Positions 17,194 through 25,584 of a stretch of DNA of 64,000 nt are shown here, piece by piece. The notes under the pieces were generated by a model, which saw only the letters and a program-made list of their open reading frames with translations, was not told where the DNA came from and did no database searches. A program made the translations under genes and the position numbers. Location: NCBI GenBank assembly GCA_011390335.1, contig JAABSO010000007.1, positions 1 through 64,000 on the forward strand, given 5' to 3'. Positions within the stretch are counted from its first letter, which is position 1. The number at the start of each line of letters is the position of its first letter. Origin of the DNA: Desulfotignum sp. Lineage in GTDB: Bacteria; Desulfobacterota; Desulfobacteria; Desulfobacterales; Desulfobacteraceae.

Positions 17194-17520
17194 TCCCGGA
17201 GCAGCGACAGGTCGATCCGCTGCTGAATGGACCGGGCAAAGGGCTGTATAATGCCGGTGTCCCGATTCCGGTATATCATGGCAACATCTTTTTTCTGCTA
17301 TTTCCAGGCCGCCTGCATACGGTCCAGTTCTGAATTCGGGAGACATCAGATTGCCGTGGTCCATCCAGGAACTGCAGTCGTAATATTTTTAAAACCAGAA
17401 TAGTGATGATGAAAAAATTATCTTTAAAAGAAAAGAGAAATATGGGAAAATAATTTTTTTAACAGCGTGGAATACGGTTGCACCAGGCATTTGAGAGTAG
17501 CCGGTAAAAAGGATAGTCCC
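17194..17520. other. Gap after pstB with a weak hairpin and a possible minus-strand remnant
   Basis: AGCAGCG/CGCTGCT form a 7-bp stem at 17200-17224 just after the pstB stop, with no T-tract. On the minus strand a short frame (MIYRNRDTGIIQPFARSIQQ) preceded by an in-frame TAG looks faintly coding and may be a gene remnant running into pstB. The rest (17380-17470) is AT-rich and is probably the promoter region of the next gene. Confidence 0.3.
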
Positions 17521-18285
17521 ATGAGTGAACAACGGTTGCGGAAACTGGTTGAAAAACAGGTTCCCGGATTGTTTTATATCATATTCATCTTTGCCGTGGT
17601 GGAGTTCGGAATCCTGCTGATCTGTGTGGTTTCCGCCGCCGATCAGACCCTTGTCAGGGTGTATGATCCGGACAGCACGATAGTGTATGAAGATATTTAC
17701 AGTGCTGATGCTTTGACTGAGTTCAAGCAGGTCTACGGGATAAAGAATTTCAAGGACGAGGGGTTTGTCGTTACCCGGGTGCTGGTTGACAATACATTTC
17801 CTACCAGGACGTGGATCGCATTATCCATATGCATTCCCCTGACATTGATTCTGTTTGTCGTATTTGTGGTCAGGGTGTATGAGGACATATTTCATCGGAA
17901 AAAAAACCAGCCGGAACCAGAAACAAAAGACAGCCGGGATTTCGGCTTTGAAGAAACCAGATTTGAAAAACTGTTTTCAACTCTTGGACGCTTGAACATC
18001 TATTCATTGGGGGCCACCGTCATTGTGGCGGCATTTCTTTACTGGATGGTGCCGGACCTGCTGGTATATATTGGTAAAATCAGTTATCAGACCATTTCAG
18101 AACTCAAATGGGTCCTGTTGTGTTCGGTCCTGCTTGGCGGTGCTTACTTCATATTCAAGATTTTTTTATCCTACAAAACGAAGATAAAAATCATCCAGCA
18201 CCAGTCTGAAATCCAGAAAAACCGGGACCGCCTGGCAATAGAAGCCCGATTCGGGACCAAACTGCTGAAAGACCGGCATGAATGA
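17521..18285 (+). CDS. Hypothetical inner-membrane protein
   Basis: 254 residues from the ATG at 17521 (MSEQRLRKLV); the upstream in-frame start at 17467 lacks a convincing ribosome site. Hydrophobic segments lie at about residues 16-40, 100-125, 160-185 and 198-218. A likely periplasmic loop (45-95) contains the repeated-looking VYDPDSTIVYEDIYS, and basic cytoplasmic stretches follow, including a charged C terminus. Family not recognised. It stands alone between pstB and the convergent radical SAM gene. Confidence 0.75.
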   Translation: MSEQRLRKLVEKQVPGLFYIIFIFAVVEFGILLICVVSAADQTLVRVYDPDSTIVYEDIYSADALTEFKQVYGIKNFKDEGFVVTRVLVDNTFPTRTWIALSICIPLTLILFVVFVVRVYEDIFHRKKNQPEPETKDSRDFGFEETRFEKLFSTLGRLNIYSLGATVIVAAFLYWMVPDLLVYIGKISYQTISELKWVLLCSVLLGGAYFIFKIFLSYKTKIKIIQHQSEIQKNRDRLAIEARFGTKLLKDRHE

Positions 18286-18361
18286 TGCCGCACAGTTTTA
18301 TTGATTTCAAATCTGCGTTTCTGGCCGGTTCCGGATGCAGCAGGCGTATGATGGCATGTGT

Positions 18362-19981
18362 TCAGGCAGTCTCCGTGTCTGAAGAAAACGGCAGCGCAGG
18401 TACCGCAGGCGACCATCTGCCGCTTACATGAATCAGCCAGTGTTCCGGCGGCAGCTGTTCCAGCAGGGGCACCTCACCCAGCCATCTGCGGTACCGCTGC
18501 CACCTGGAGACCTCCAATGCCCCCCGGGGCACCCGCAGCGACCCGTCGGATGCCAGTTCCCTGAATTTGAGGCGAGAGCTTTTGACTGCAGCGCTGCTGC
18601 TGTTGATCAGTATGCCGGGTCCATCAATATAGATGCCGTACCGGCGGGCGTTCCTTGCAAAATGGGTGTTGCCGAAAAGCACAAAAGCACTGGCGGTCAG
18701 GCCGTCCAGACTATCATAGACATCGCTTAGAAAAGCCAGGGTCTGGTCCAGGTCCGGGTCGCTGGAAGTGGGAAGACCGAAAATCATCAGTCCCAGATTG
18801 GAGATACCGGCGGCAGCCGAATCCTTCAGCACGGCCTGAATATCCCGGACACAGGTGCCCTTGTTGACCAGATCCAGCAGCCGCTGGGAACCGGATTCAA
18901 TCCCCCAGCCGATCCACCGGCAGCCGGCGGCGGACCACAGGGCCAGGCGGCCGGGCGTGCAGTCGGCCGTGGGTTTACCCAGAATATGAAAAAAGATCTT
19001 CAGCCTCCTGGCCAGAATCTCCTCACAAATGGCATCCATGTCCCGGGGCAGGATATATTCATCTGCTGAATAAAAATAACAAACCCCGAGGGTTTTTTGA
19101 TATTCAGCCAGTTCCGACACAAATGCTTCAACCGGTTTTCTGCGATAGCCGCCAAAGGAGAAGTTGTGGGAGCAGAACCGGCATTTGCGCCAGGCACATC
19201 CCCTGGAAAACAGCACCGGCAGCACCGGGACAGGATTGAAATACGCATCCAGGGGCAGCTGTGAAAAATCCGGGACTGCAAGGTTTTTGAGAGAAATGGT
19301 CCGGGATTTGGGATTGGTTCTGATCTCATCTCCCTGCCTGAACGTGAGCCCTGGAATATCTGAAAATGCTACACCGGTGCAAAGGGCGGCCACTGCATCT
19401 TCCCCCTCACCGCAGACAACGGCATCAATTTCAGGGACTGCGGTCAGCAGATCCTGCACCGACAGGGCCGACATCATGGCACCGCCCATCACCACCCGGC
19501 AGCGGGCGCCGGATTTTTTGCCCCCTGCCTGCCTGATGGTACGGGCCAGGGCAGCGGCAAAAGGCACCTGTTCCGGAAAGAGAACGGAAATTCCCACCAG
19601 TTCGGGATCAGATGCCAGGATCTGACTGGTGTGGTTGCCAAGCAGCGACAAAAAGAGGGTGTCCGCCTCCCCGGTGGCAACAAAGGTTTCAGCCTGGCGG
19701 CACAGCAGAGACATCTGTCTTCTGAGACGGTCCCACACCGGTTTGATTGAAAGGGTCTGGCCGGGATCCAGAAAGGTACCTGTCTTGCCCCGGACAAAAT
19801 CAAGCAGGTCCTGTCCCCGGGGATCAGCGTTGGCGAGCCGTAACCAGGTGTCAATATTCAAATCAGCCAGCCGGACTCCGGTACCGGGCACGGCCGATGC
19901 AATGAACGCCGCCAGGGAAGCAATTCCCAGGGGCACATAGGTGGCGCTGGCCCTGGGCGGAAAAACGAGGACCACGCGCAT
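18362..19981 (-). CDS. B12-binding radical SAM protein
   Basis: 539 residues. The N-terminal cobalamin-binding-like Rossmann domain (FPPRASATYVPLGIASLAA, about 1-215) lacks an obvious DxHxxG motif. The radical SAM domain follows, with SRGCAWRKCRFCSHN (Cys spacing CX4CX2C, as in several cobalamin-dependent members), GGGES-like and strand motifs up to about residue 480. Class members methylate or rearrange unactivated carbons in natural-product, cofactor or lipid pathways. No neighbouring pathway gene hints at the substrate. Confidence 0.87.
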   Translation of the reverse strand: MRVVLVFPPRASATYVPLGIASLAAFIASAVPGTGVRLADLNIDTWLRLANADPRGQDLLDFVRGKTGTFLDPGQTLSIKPVWDRLRRQMSLLCRQAETFVATGEADTLFLSLLGNHTSQILASDPELVGISVLFPEQVPFAAALARTIRQAGGKKSGARCRVVMGGAMMSALSVQDLLTAVPEIDAVVCGEGEDAVAALCTGVAFSDIPGLTFRQGDEIRTNPKSRTISLKNLAVPDFSQLPLDAYFNPVPVLPVLFSRGCAWRKCRFCSHNFSFGGYRRKPVEAFVSELAEYQKTLGVCYFYSADEYILPRDMDAICEEILARRLKIFFHILGKPTADCTPGRLALWSAAGCRWIGWGIESGSQRLLDLVNKGTCVRDIQAVLKDSAAAGISNLGLMIFGLPTSSDPDLDQTLAFLSDVYDSLDGLTASAFVLFGNTHFARNARRYGIYIDGPGILINSSSAAVKSSRLKFRELASDGSLRVPRGALEVSRWQRYRRWLGEVPLLEQLPPEHWLIHVSGRWSPAVPALPFSSDTETA

Positions 19982-20124
19982 CCGGTCGATCTCCTGTTAC
20001 TATTTCCAATTACGTTGTTTATAAATCTCTTTTCGAAAGCGAGGTCTATTACCACCTTTTCAAGGAAAGTTCAAGCCGTAAATCAGGCGCATGCAGGGTA
20101 ACCGGTACTCCATTAATCATCAGA

Positions 20125-20442
20125 TCACAGAATGTTGAAGCCGGCATCCTTCCAGCCGGCAATTCCCTTATCCAGCACCTGAATCCGTGTGTACCCGTCT
20201 GCCATGTATTGTGCGGCAATACTTGCCGCAGAGCTGTCGCCGGGTCACCCTCAGTAGAAGATGATACGGGTATCCACTGCCAGGTCGGGCTTCATTCTGA
20301 GAAATTCGCTCATGGGGATCGCCCCTTCCAGGTGAGCGGTATCCCTGAATTTGTCATCATCATAAATACAAACCAGCAGGGCCATTCCTTCATCCACTGC
20401 ACGCTTGGCATCTGCAGCTGATATTTTCTGCAACTGGGTCAT
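20125..20442 (-). CDS. Rhodanese-like selenoprotein with Sec-Gly-Sec active site (two in-frame UGA)
   Basis: A 105-codon gene with a TAGGAG ribosome site. Residues 1-63 read as the first half of a rhodanese domain ending in DTRIIFY. Two in-frame UGA codons follow (20251-20253, residue 64; 20245-20247, residue 66). The same frame then continues as GDSSAASIAAQYMADG and VLDKGIAGWKDAGF to a UGA stop at 20125-20127. This is exactly the second half of a rhodanese fold. The motif FY-U-G-U-P-G aligns with the YCxCP active loop of single-domain rhodanese proteins, so both Cys would be selenocysteine. A SECIS-like hairpin lies at the required distance. Plain annotation would call a 63-residue fragment or pseudogene. 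Confidence 0.85.
20212..20230 (-). promoter_or_regulatory. Bacterial SECIS-like hairpin
   Basis: On the minus-strand mRNA, TGCGGCAA and TTGCCGCA form a perfect 8-bp stem closed by the 3-nt loop GTA. The loop G (base 20222) lies 28 nt after the first UGA and 22 nt after the second. This fits the bacterial SECIS rules (apical loop 3-14 nt, G among the first two loop bases, about 16-37 nt from the UGA), so one element could serve both codons. Confidence 0.75.
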
Positions 20443-20697
20443 GAAAAAACTCCTATCACGCGTTTAGCCGTTGTTATCATCCGGCGGCAGACTGTTTTTT
20501 TCTGCAAACCGCCCATTCTATTAACCTTAAAATACAAATTAAGGGCAGGCTAATTTTTTGCAAGTGCAAAAAAAATATATCGGCACTGCATTCCTGTCTG
20601 GCACCGGGATATTTTTCATACACACAGTATCATAAATCATGGACTTTGCATTGCGAAATCGTATTCATTATGCGATAATCATAAAAAAAGAGAGGGG

Positions 20698-21129
20698 ATG
20701 ATGCGTTACATATCCATACTGCTTGCCGTATTTTTTCTGGGGTTTCCTTCATCCGGACCGGCAAAGAGCATTTTGACCGGAGAATCTGAAGGCATGGTTT
20801 TCCAGGTGGATGAGGTTGTGAGCGGACAGGGGTCCACAACCCTCTCCCGGGCCCGCCTGCAGGAAGAAAAATTAACCGGGTGGCAGGATCTTCTGGTGAC
20901 AAAATCCGCAACAGGGACCAGCCGCCATTTCGGCAGCTGCATCGCCTTTGACGGCTCAGGGCATCTTTTTTTCTCGGTGGGGGACCGGGGTGTCAGGTCT
21001 GTGAAGGAAGAACGCCTTCTGCTTGATCTGGATGAGCGGATTCGTGATGTGATTGAAAGTCCGGAAGGATGGCTTTATGTATCCACAGACAGCGGACGGA
21101 TTATGCGCATCAAACCTTCTTCTAAGTGA
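20698..21129 (+). pseudogene. Internally deleted PQQ-type glucose/sorbosone dehydrogenase remnant
   Basis: A 143-residue frame with a signal peptide (ISILLAVFFLGFPSSGPAKS). It is followed by GTSRHFGSCIAFDGSGHLFFSVGDRG, which matches the central beta-propeller motif of the YliI/GSDH family. It then jumps straight to the family's C-terminal blade (IRDVIESPEGWLYVSTDSGRIMRI). Full-length members have about 370 residues, so roughly 220 residues appear to be missing in frame. The reading frame is still open, so a short secreted product could be made, but catalysis is not expected. Confidence 0.7.
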
Positions 21130-21174
21130 CAAAAAAGGCGATAAGAAACGATCCTTAGTATTACAGGAGACGAT

Positions 21175-21732
21175 ATGAAGATACAACCGATAACGGGTTT
21201 GGTGCTGTTGCTGCTGTTGGTGGCCGCAGGCTGTTCCGGAATCCAGGTAAGCCAGGATTACGATACCCAGATGCAGTTTCCCGATATGCAAACCTATGCC
21301 TGGAAATCCCCTTTGAATAAAGACAGCGATGATATCAGAGAAAATAATCCCTTACTGCACAAACGGTTTCGCGAGAACATCGACAGGGTATTGATGGAAA
21401 AAGGGTATGCCCGGAAAAGCAACCCTGATTTTCTGGTGGACTACGAATATTCCATAAAGACAAGGATTTATTCAGAACCGTATAACACAGGGTTTGGCTT
21501 CGGCGTCGGCTCATATTCCCGGTATGGCGGCGTCAACGTCATGTCAGCGCCGAACGTGTATGAATATGATGTCGGCATGCTGGCCATTGATGTGTATGAT
21601 GCCGGGTATGACACACTTATCTGGCGGGGCATGGGTTCAGAAAAAATTTCCTCTCACTCCACCCCCCAAAATACTTCGGAAATGGTCCGGCAGATGGTGG
21701 AAGCCATACTCGAACAGTTTCCGCCGCAATAG
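21175..21732 (+). CDS. DUF4136-family lipoprotein
   Basis: 185 residues with a lipoprotein signal peptide and lipobox (VAAGCSG, lipidated Cys near residue 20). The body matches DUF4136: an early YDTQMQFPDMQTYAWK segment, the region VDYEYSIKTRIY, a Gly-rich stretch and LIWRGMGSEKIS near the end. Predicted to sit in the outer or inner membrane facing the periplasm; function of the family is unknown. AGGAGA precedes the ATG. It lies 45 nt after the dehydrogenase remnant and may share its promoter. Confidence 0.85.
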   Translation: MKIQPITGLVLLLLLVAAGCSGIQVSQDYDTQMQFPDMQTYAWKSPLNKDSDDIRENNPLLHKRFRENIDRVLMEKGYARKSNPDFLVDYEYSIKTRIYSEPYNTGFGFGVGSYSRYGGVNVMSAPNVYEYDVGMLAIDVYDAGYDTLIWRGMGSEKISSHSTPQNTSEMVRQMVEAILEQFPPQ

Positions 21733-21749
21733 GGAAGATTGGCCAGAAA

Positions 21750-21824
21750 TTGAAATATATCGGCATTGACGGATGCAAAGGCGCCTGGTTTTATGTCTTG
21801 CTGGATGACGGCCTTGCCGGTTAG
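21750..21824 (+). pseudogene. DUF429-family N-terminal fragment
   Basis: A 24-codon frame starting LKYIGIDGCKGAWFYVLLDDG and then TAG. IGIDGCKGAW is the hallmark N terminus of the DUF429 (RNase H-like) family, whose members have about 230 residues. Everything after the first strand pair is gone, so this is a truncated relic at the edge of the toxin-antitoxin region. Confidence 0.6.
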
Positions 21825-21872
21825 AAGTATCAGGGATATCCCTTGGACAGACCCCGATGCCTTCATGATGAA

Positions 21873-22250
21873 TCAATACAGTTTGAAATTCAGGCGGTCC
21901 TGCATCAGTTTGAAATGTTTATCCAATGAAAAGATTACGCTGTCGTTTTGCATGGCGTTCTGAACAATGATCAGATCTGGAATACCGATCCCGTTAATGC
22001 CGTTTTTCAGGCAGATGAACTGGAATGACTGAATTTGCCGCCAGTTTATCGACAGGGGCAGTCTGGCCACTTCATTGATGATATTTATCAGGGCGATCTG
22101 GTTTTGAAGCCTGAGAAAAGGGATCAACTCGGTCAGGATCAGGTCATTGACAAAAACGAGATTGCTGTCAATCAGATGGTCCAGTTCATCTGTCTGATTT
22201 CCGGATCTGAAATAATCGATCCAGACCGAAGAATCGATCAAAACCCTCAT
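21873..22250 (-). CDS. vapC: PIN-domain ribonuclease toxin (VapC family)
   Basis: 125 residues. PIN-domain acidic residues are present: Asp6 (VLIDSSVWIDYF), a Glu in LILTELIPF, and Asp residues in GIPDLIIVQNA and SLDKHFK. The start overlaps the antitoxin stop by 4 nt, the usual VapBC arrangement. Members cleave tRNA or rRNA when released from the antitoxin. The operator is expected upstream of vapB. Confidence 0.92.
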   Translation of the reverse strand: MRVLIDSSVWIDYFRSGNQTDELDHLIDSNLVFVNDLILTELIPFLRLQNQIALINIINEVARLPLSINWRQIQSFQFICLKNGINGIGIPDLIIVQNAMQNDSVIFSLDKHFKLMQDRLNFKLY

Positions 22251-22441
22251 TTACGATCTCTCAGGATATCAAGATCCATGTCCAAAGCAACCTTGCCCTT
22301 GAATTTTTTCAATGCGGAAATTTTTGATCTCCGCACCAGCTCTTCTAAGGCAACGGTAATGACTTTTGTTTTTGTTTTGATATTTGTTGCCTGCATCGCT
22401 TCATTCACCAGGTCTTCTGGTAAATCCAAAGTGGTTCTCAT
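22247..22441 (-). CDS. vapB: VapB-type antitoxin (DUF2191-like)
   Basis: 64 residues from the ATG at 22441, which has an AGGAGGT site 6 nt upstream; the longer frame from 22480 starts inside the operator. The N terminus MRTTLDLPEDLVNEAMQ is a ribbon-helix-helix motif, followed by the linker (TKTKVITVALEELVRR) and a basic/acidic tail that should wrap the PIN toxin. Autoregulation with VapC is expected. Confidence 0.9.
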   Translation of the reverse strand: MRTTLDLPEDLVNEAMQATNIKTKTKVITVALEELVRRSKISALKKFKGKVALDMDLDILRDRK

Positions 22442-22452
22442 GGCACACCTCC

Positions 22453-22489
22453 TTATGCATATAAATAATAAATAATGCATAATATGTCA
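22453..22489 (-). promoter_or_regulatory. vapBC promoter with inverted-repeat operator
   Basis: TTATGCAT (22453-22460) and ATGCATAA (22475-22482) form a perfect 8-bp inverted repeat with a 14-nt AT spacer. On the minus strand a TTGACA -35 box (22484-22489) abuts it, and an AT-rich -10 region falls inside the repeat. This is a typical layout for autorepression by the antitoxin-toxin complex. Confidence 0.65.
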
Positions 22490-22672
22490 AGCGGAAGTCT
22501 GAACACAACCTGTCTATTCCAACAATGACAAAACATGTTGTGTCATTGTTAGGCTGGAAATATTTTTCAGGTTTGTAACAGGTTCGGAAATAACTTATCT
22601 TCATATTGACAAAATTCAAAAAGGCATTTACTTACTTGAAAGGAAACGACGGCGCAAAAGGAAAGTGAAGGA

Positions 22673-24925
22673 ATGGCTGAAGAGGAGAAAATCACCCGCG
22701 GCAAAGAAAAGGAATCACTGCAGGAACAGGTCGAGGAGAAGGAGAGCAAAGAGGAGGCATACAAGAAGCAGCTTTTCGGAACTTTCGGCGGGGTATTCAC
22801 TCCGACACTGCTGACCATTCTTGGCGTCATCATGTACCTGCGCGAAGGATGGGTTGTGGGTAACACCGGCCTGCTGGGTGCCTGGGCAATCATTCTGCTG
22901 TCTTTCGCCATCACCGGCTTTACCGGCTTCTCTCTGGCCTCCATCACCACCAATATCCGCATCGGCGCCGGCGGTGCCTTCAACATCATCTCCCAGTCCC
23001 TCGGGCTCGAGGTCGGCGGCAGCATCGGCATTCCCCTCTACCTCGCCCAGGCACTGGCGGTTTCCATGTACATCTTCGGGTTTCGCGCAGGCTGGCAGTG
23101 GGTTTTCCCAGCGCACCCGGCCCTGATCATCGATCTTGCCACCTTTGGCGTGCTCTTCGCCATCGCCTTTGTCAGCGCCGGGCTGGCTTTCCGCATCCAG
23201 TATTTTATCCTGGCGATCATCATCCTCTCCCTGGTCTCTATCGCCTGGGGGGCCTTTCAGGGATCCATGCAGCATCCGGTGCAGTGGCTGGGAGAATTTT
23301 CCGGCTCGGCGGAAACCGGTTTCTCCGGCATCGGCTTCTGGGCCGTCTTCGCGGTCTTCTTTCCGGCGTCCACAGGCATTATGGCCGGCGCCAACATGTC
23401 GGGAGAGCTGAAAAACCCGCGCAAGAGCATTCCCGTCGGCACCCTTTCAGCCATCGGCCTGAGTCTGCTCATCTACCTGGCCCTGGCTTACTGGCTGGCC
23501 CGTTCAGCTACCACCGACGAGCTGCTCGGCAACTACACGGTCATGATCGACAAGGCTGCCTGGGGTCCGGCGGTCCTTGCCGGCCTTCTCGGGGCGACCT
23601 TTTCATCGGCCCTCTCGTCCCTGGTCGGGGCGCCGCGCATCCTGCAGGCCCTGGGGCAGCATAAAATCGTGCCGGCAAGCGGCTGGCTCACTAAAAAAAC
23701 CACCAAGGGTGAACCGCGCAACGCTCTGTTTTTAACCGGGGCCATTGTGCTGGGGGCACTGATGCTGCGCAACCTTAACGCGGTGGCACCGCTGATTACG
23801 CTCTTCTTCCTGATCACATACGCCATGATCAACATTGTTGTCTATCTCGAGCAGAGCATGAAGCTTGTCAGCTTCCGGCCACTTTTCCGGGTGCCGCGCT
23901 TCGTCTCAGGGCTGGGTGCACTTGGCTGCGTTTTTGCCATGGTGGTGGTGAATCCGATCTTCAGCATTATCGCCATTGCCCTTGTCCTGGTAATTCATAC
24001 CGTATTGATCCGCCGCCACCTTGAGGCTCCCTTCGGTGACGTGCGCAGCGGCCTGTTCGTGGCCCTTGCCGAATGGGCGGCCAAGAAGACAGAAGAACTT
24101 GCCGCTGCTCGCCAGCGCACCTGGAAGGCCAACCTGCTGGTGCCGGTGGAAGAGATCAAGTATCTGGAGCGAATGTTCGACTTTATCCGCGATCTGAGTT
24201 ACCCCAAGGGATTTCTCAAGGTAGTCGGTCTGACCGGGAAGGCCAGGGAAGAGCACCTGGAAGATGAGCTGCCGGAAATCATTGAAAGATTCCGGAATGA
24301 GAAGATTTTCGCCTCATGGACGGTCATTTCAGCGGCAAGTTTCGGTGACAACCTGCAGGCCGGCATCGAAACCTTCGGCGGCACGTTCTTCAAACCGAAC
24401 CTGCTCTTTTTGCACATGCCGGAGTCGGCCGAACGTGAGGCCGAAGTGGCGGAAATCATCAAGATCGCCCTGGAGAACAGAATCGGCGTGCTGCTCTTCG
24501 TCGACCCGGCGGAACGCGGGCTCGAAGCACCCGGCCGCATCAATGTCTGGTTCTCCGACCGCAGCCCGGACTGGGAGGTGCGTATGGAGCTGGAGAACCA
24601 GGACCTGGCTATTCTCATCGGCTATAAACTCATGCAGAGCTGGGAAGCAGAGCTGACCTTCGTTGCCGCTCTCGAAGATGAAAACCGCGCGGATGCTGCA
24701 AGGAAGTTCCTGGACAACGTCGCCGCCATGGCCCGCATTCCACAGGCCGGCATCGCCATTCAGCCCGGCGGACTGGTGCGGGAATTCGATGTCGACCCAG
24801 GTGATTTCAACCTTATTCCCCTGCCCGCAAGTCCCGATTTTGACGACCTGCGCAGGATTGCCGAACGTACCGGCACCCCATGCCTTTTCACCCGGGATTC
24901 CGGCGACGAAGGCGCACTGGCATAG
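22673..24925 (+). CDS. APC/SLC12-like cation-chloride or amino-acid cotransporter
   Basis: 750 residues. A charged N-terminal tail (1-35) leads to about 12 membrane helices (35-460) with the APC-superfamily pattern (FGGVFTPTLLTILGVIMYLREGWVVGN, GANMSGELKNP, LSSLVGAPRILQALG). These motifs are typical of SLC12-type bacterial proteins. A long cytoplasmic C-terminal domain (about 470-750) has UspA/SLC12 regulatory-like character. The coding sequence is visibly GC-richer, with CGC, CTC and GCC codons favoured, unlike the CGG/AGG-using neighbours. It lies between two toxin-antitoxin pairs, suggesting horizontal acquisition. Confidence 0.85.
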   Translation: MAEEEKITRGKEKESLQEQVEEKESKEEAYKKQLFGTFGGVFTPTLLTILGVIMYLREGWVVGNTGLLGAWAIILLSFAITGFTGFSLASITTNIRIGAGGAFNIISQSLGLEVGGSIGIPLYLAQALAVSMYIFGFRAGWQWVFPAHPALIIDLATFGVLFAIAFVSAGLAFRIQYFILAIIILSLVSIAWGAFQGSMQHPVQWLGEFSGSAETGFSGIGFWAVFAVFFPASTGIMAGANMSGELKNPRKSIPVGTLSAIGLSLLIYLALAYWLARSATTDELLGNYTVMIDKAAWGPAVLAGLLGATFSSALSSLVGAPRILQALGQHKIVPASGWLTKKTTKGEPRNALFLTGAIVLGALMLRNLNAVAPLITLFFLITYAMINIVVYLEQSMKLVSFRPLFRVPRFVSGLGALGCVFAMVVVNPIFSIIAIALVLVIHTVLIRRHLEAPFGDVRSGLFVALAEWAAKKTEELAAARQRTWKANLLVPVEEIKYLERMFDFIRDLSYPKGFLKVVGLTGKAREEHLEDELPEIIERFRNEKIFASWTVISAASFGDNLQAGIETFGGTFFKPNLLFLHMPESAEREAEVAEIIKIALENRIGVLLFVDPAERGLEAPGRINVWFSDRSPDWEVRMELENQDLAILIGYKLMQSWEAELTFVAALEDENRADAARKFLDNVAAMARIPQAGIAIQPGGLVREFDVDPGDFNLIPLPASPDFDDLRRIAERTGTPCLFTRDSGDEGALA

Positions 24926-24937
24926 CTGCATTGAAAT

Positions 24938-24994
24938 TCAGCGCGTGTTCCCCATCCGGTGTTCTTCGACAAACTGCCGCAGCGTATCAGATTC
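24938..24994 (-). pseudogene. Relic of an MBL-fold hydrolase C terminus
   Basis: The minus strand reads ESDTLRQFVEEHRMGNTR and then TGA, closely matching the last residues of the intact MBL protein at 25700 (ERVRQFIEEHRKRNCPVFR). A core of about 27 nt is nearly identical between the two sites. It overlaps the end of the following PIN gene by 8 nt. Best read as the surviving tip of a second paralogue. Confidence 0.5.
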
Positions 24995-25361
24995 TGGGAA
25001 AATATTTCACGCCGTCAATATGTTGAAAATCAGAATCCTGTGTCCAGATGATACACCCAAAAGCGCGGCCCGTCGCCAGGATGATACTGTCAGCCATGGG
25101 CAGGTGATGTTTCAGACCCAACCTTGAGGCCGCCATGGCAATATCCTGGGTCAGATCAATGACCTTCCCCTTCTGCATGGCGGCGACCGCCTGCATGCCG
25201 TCATCTTCACCGGATTCCCTGATCACCACTTTGAACACCTCATAGATGGTTATCACCGGAACAATCAAAGCTGGTACATCATTCAGGGGAGCGGCATAAT
25301 GTCCGGCATTCGGCCCCTCAGAAAAGTATTCCAGCCAGCCTGAGGAATCTACAATATTCAC
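24987..25361 (-). CDS. PIN-domain toxin (second VapC-like)
   Basis: 124 residues. It has Asp4 in NIVDSSGWLEYF, a Glu in IYEVFKVV, and Asp in MADSIILATGRAF and TQDSDF, so all four PIN acidic positions are filled. The start overlaps the AbrB-type antitoxin stop by 4 nt. Not closely similar to the PIN protein at 21873, so the two are independent acquisitions. Predicted site-specific RNase. Confidence 0.9.
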   Translation of the reverse strand: MNIVDSSGWLEYFSEGPNAGHYAAPLNDVPALIVPVITIYEVFKVVIRESGEDDGMQAVAAMQKGKVIDLTQDIAMAASRLGLKHHLPMADSIILATGRAFGCIIWTQDSDFQHIDGVKYFPRI

Positions 25362-25564
25362 AGGCGATCCGTCTCCCGCTCAACCCGGGTATCGATACCT
25401 TTCAGAAATCCTCTCAGATCGGAGATATCCCGTTCAGGTATCAATTCGATACGCCCGTCATATTCAATAACACACATTTTTTGACCCGGCCGCAGTTTCA
25501 AAGCGTTTCTTATCTTTTTGGGTATAACGATTTGAAATTTGGGTGAAACCGTGACAGTTTGCAT
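25358..25564 (-). CDS. AbrB/SpoVT-type antitoxin
   Basis: 68 residues from the ATG at 25564 (MQTVTVSPKFQIVIPKKIR). The N-terminal swapped-hairpin AbrB motif (VSPKFQIVIPKKIRNALKLRPGQ, broken by the family's IP-K-R pattern) is followed by a tail that should bind the PIN toxin (ELIPERDISDLRGFLKGID). The longer frame from 25642 extends into the promoter and is not supported. It is the upstream member of the second toxin-antitoxin pair. Confidence 0.88.
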   Translation of the reverse strand: MQTVTVSPKFQIVIPKKIRNALKLRPGQKMCVIEYDGRIELIPERDISDLRGFLKGIDTRVERETDRL

Positions 25565-25584
25565 GACAATACTCCATCGAATAA

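Noticed and set aside
17175..17345. In-frame TAG on the minus strand as pyrrolysine readthrough
   Set aside because: The flanking peptide matches no methylamine methyltransferase or other family I know, and it overlaps the pstB 3' end. It is more likely noise or a relic.
20251..20442. Rhodanese as a simple 63-residue fragment, nonsense mutant or frameshifted gene
   Set aside because: The downstream half is in the same frame, shows no other damage, both UGAs fall on active-site Cys positions, and a SECIS-like hairpin is correctly placed. Decay would not produce this pattern.
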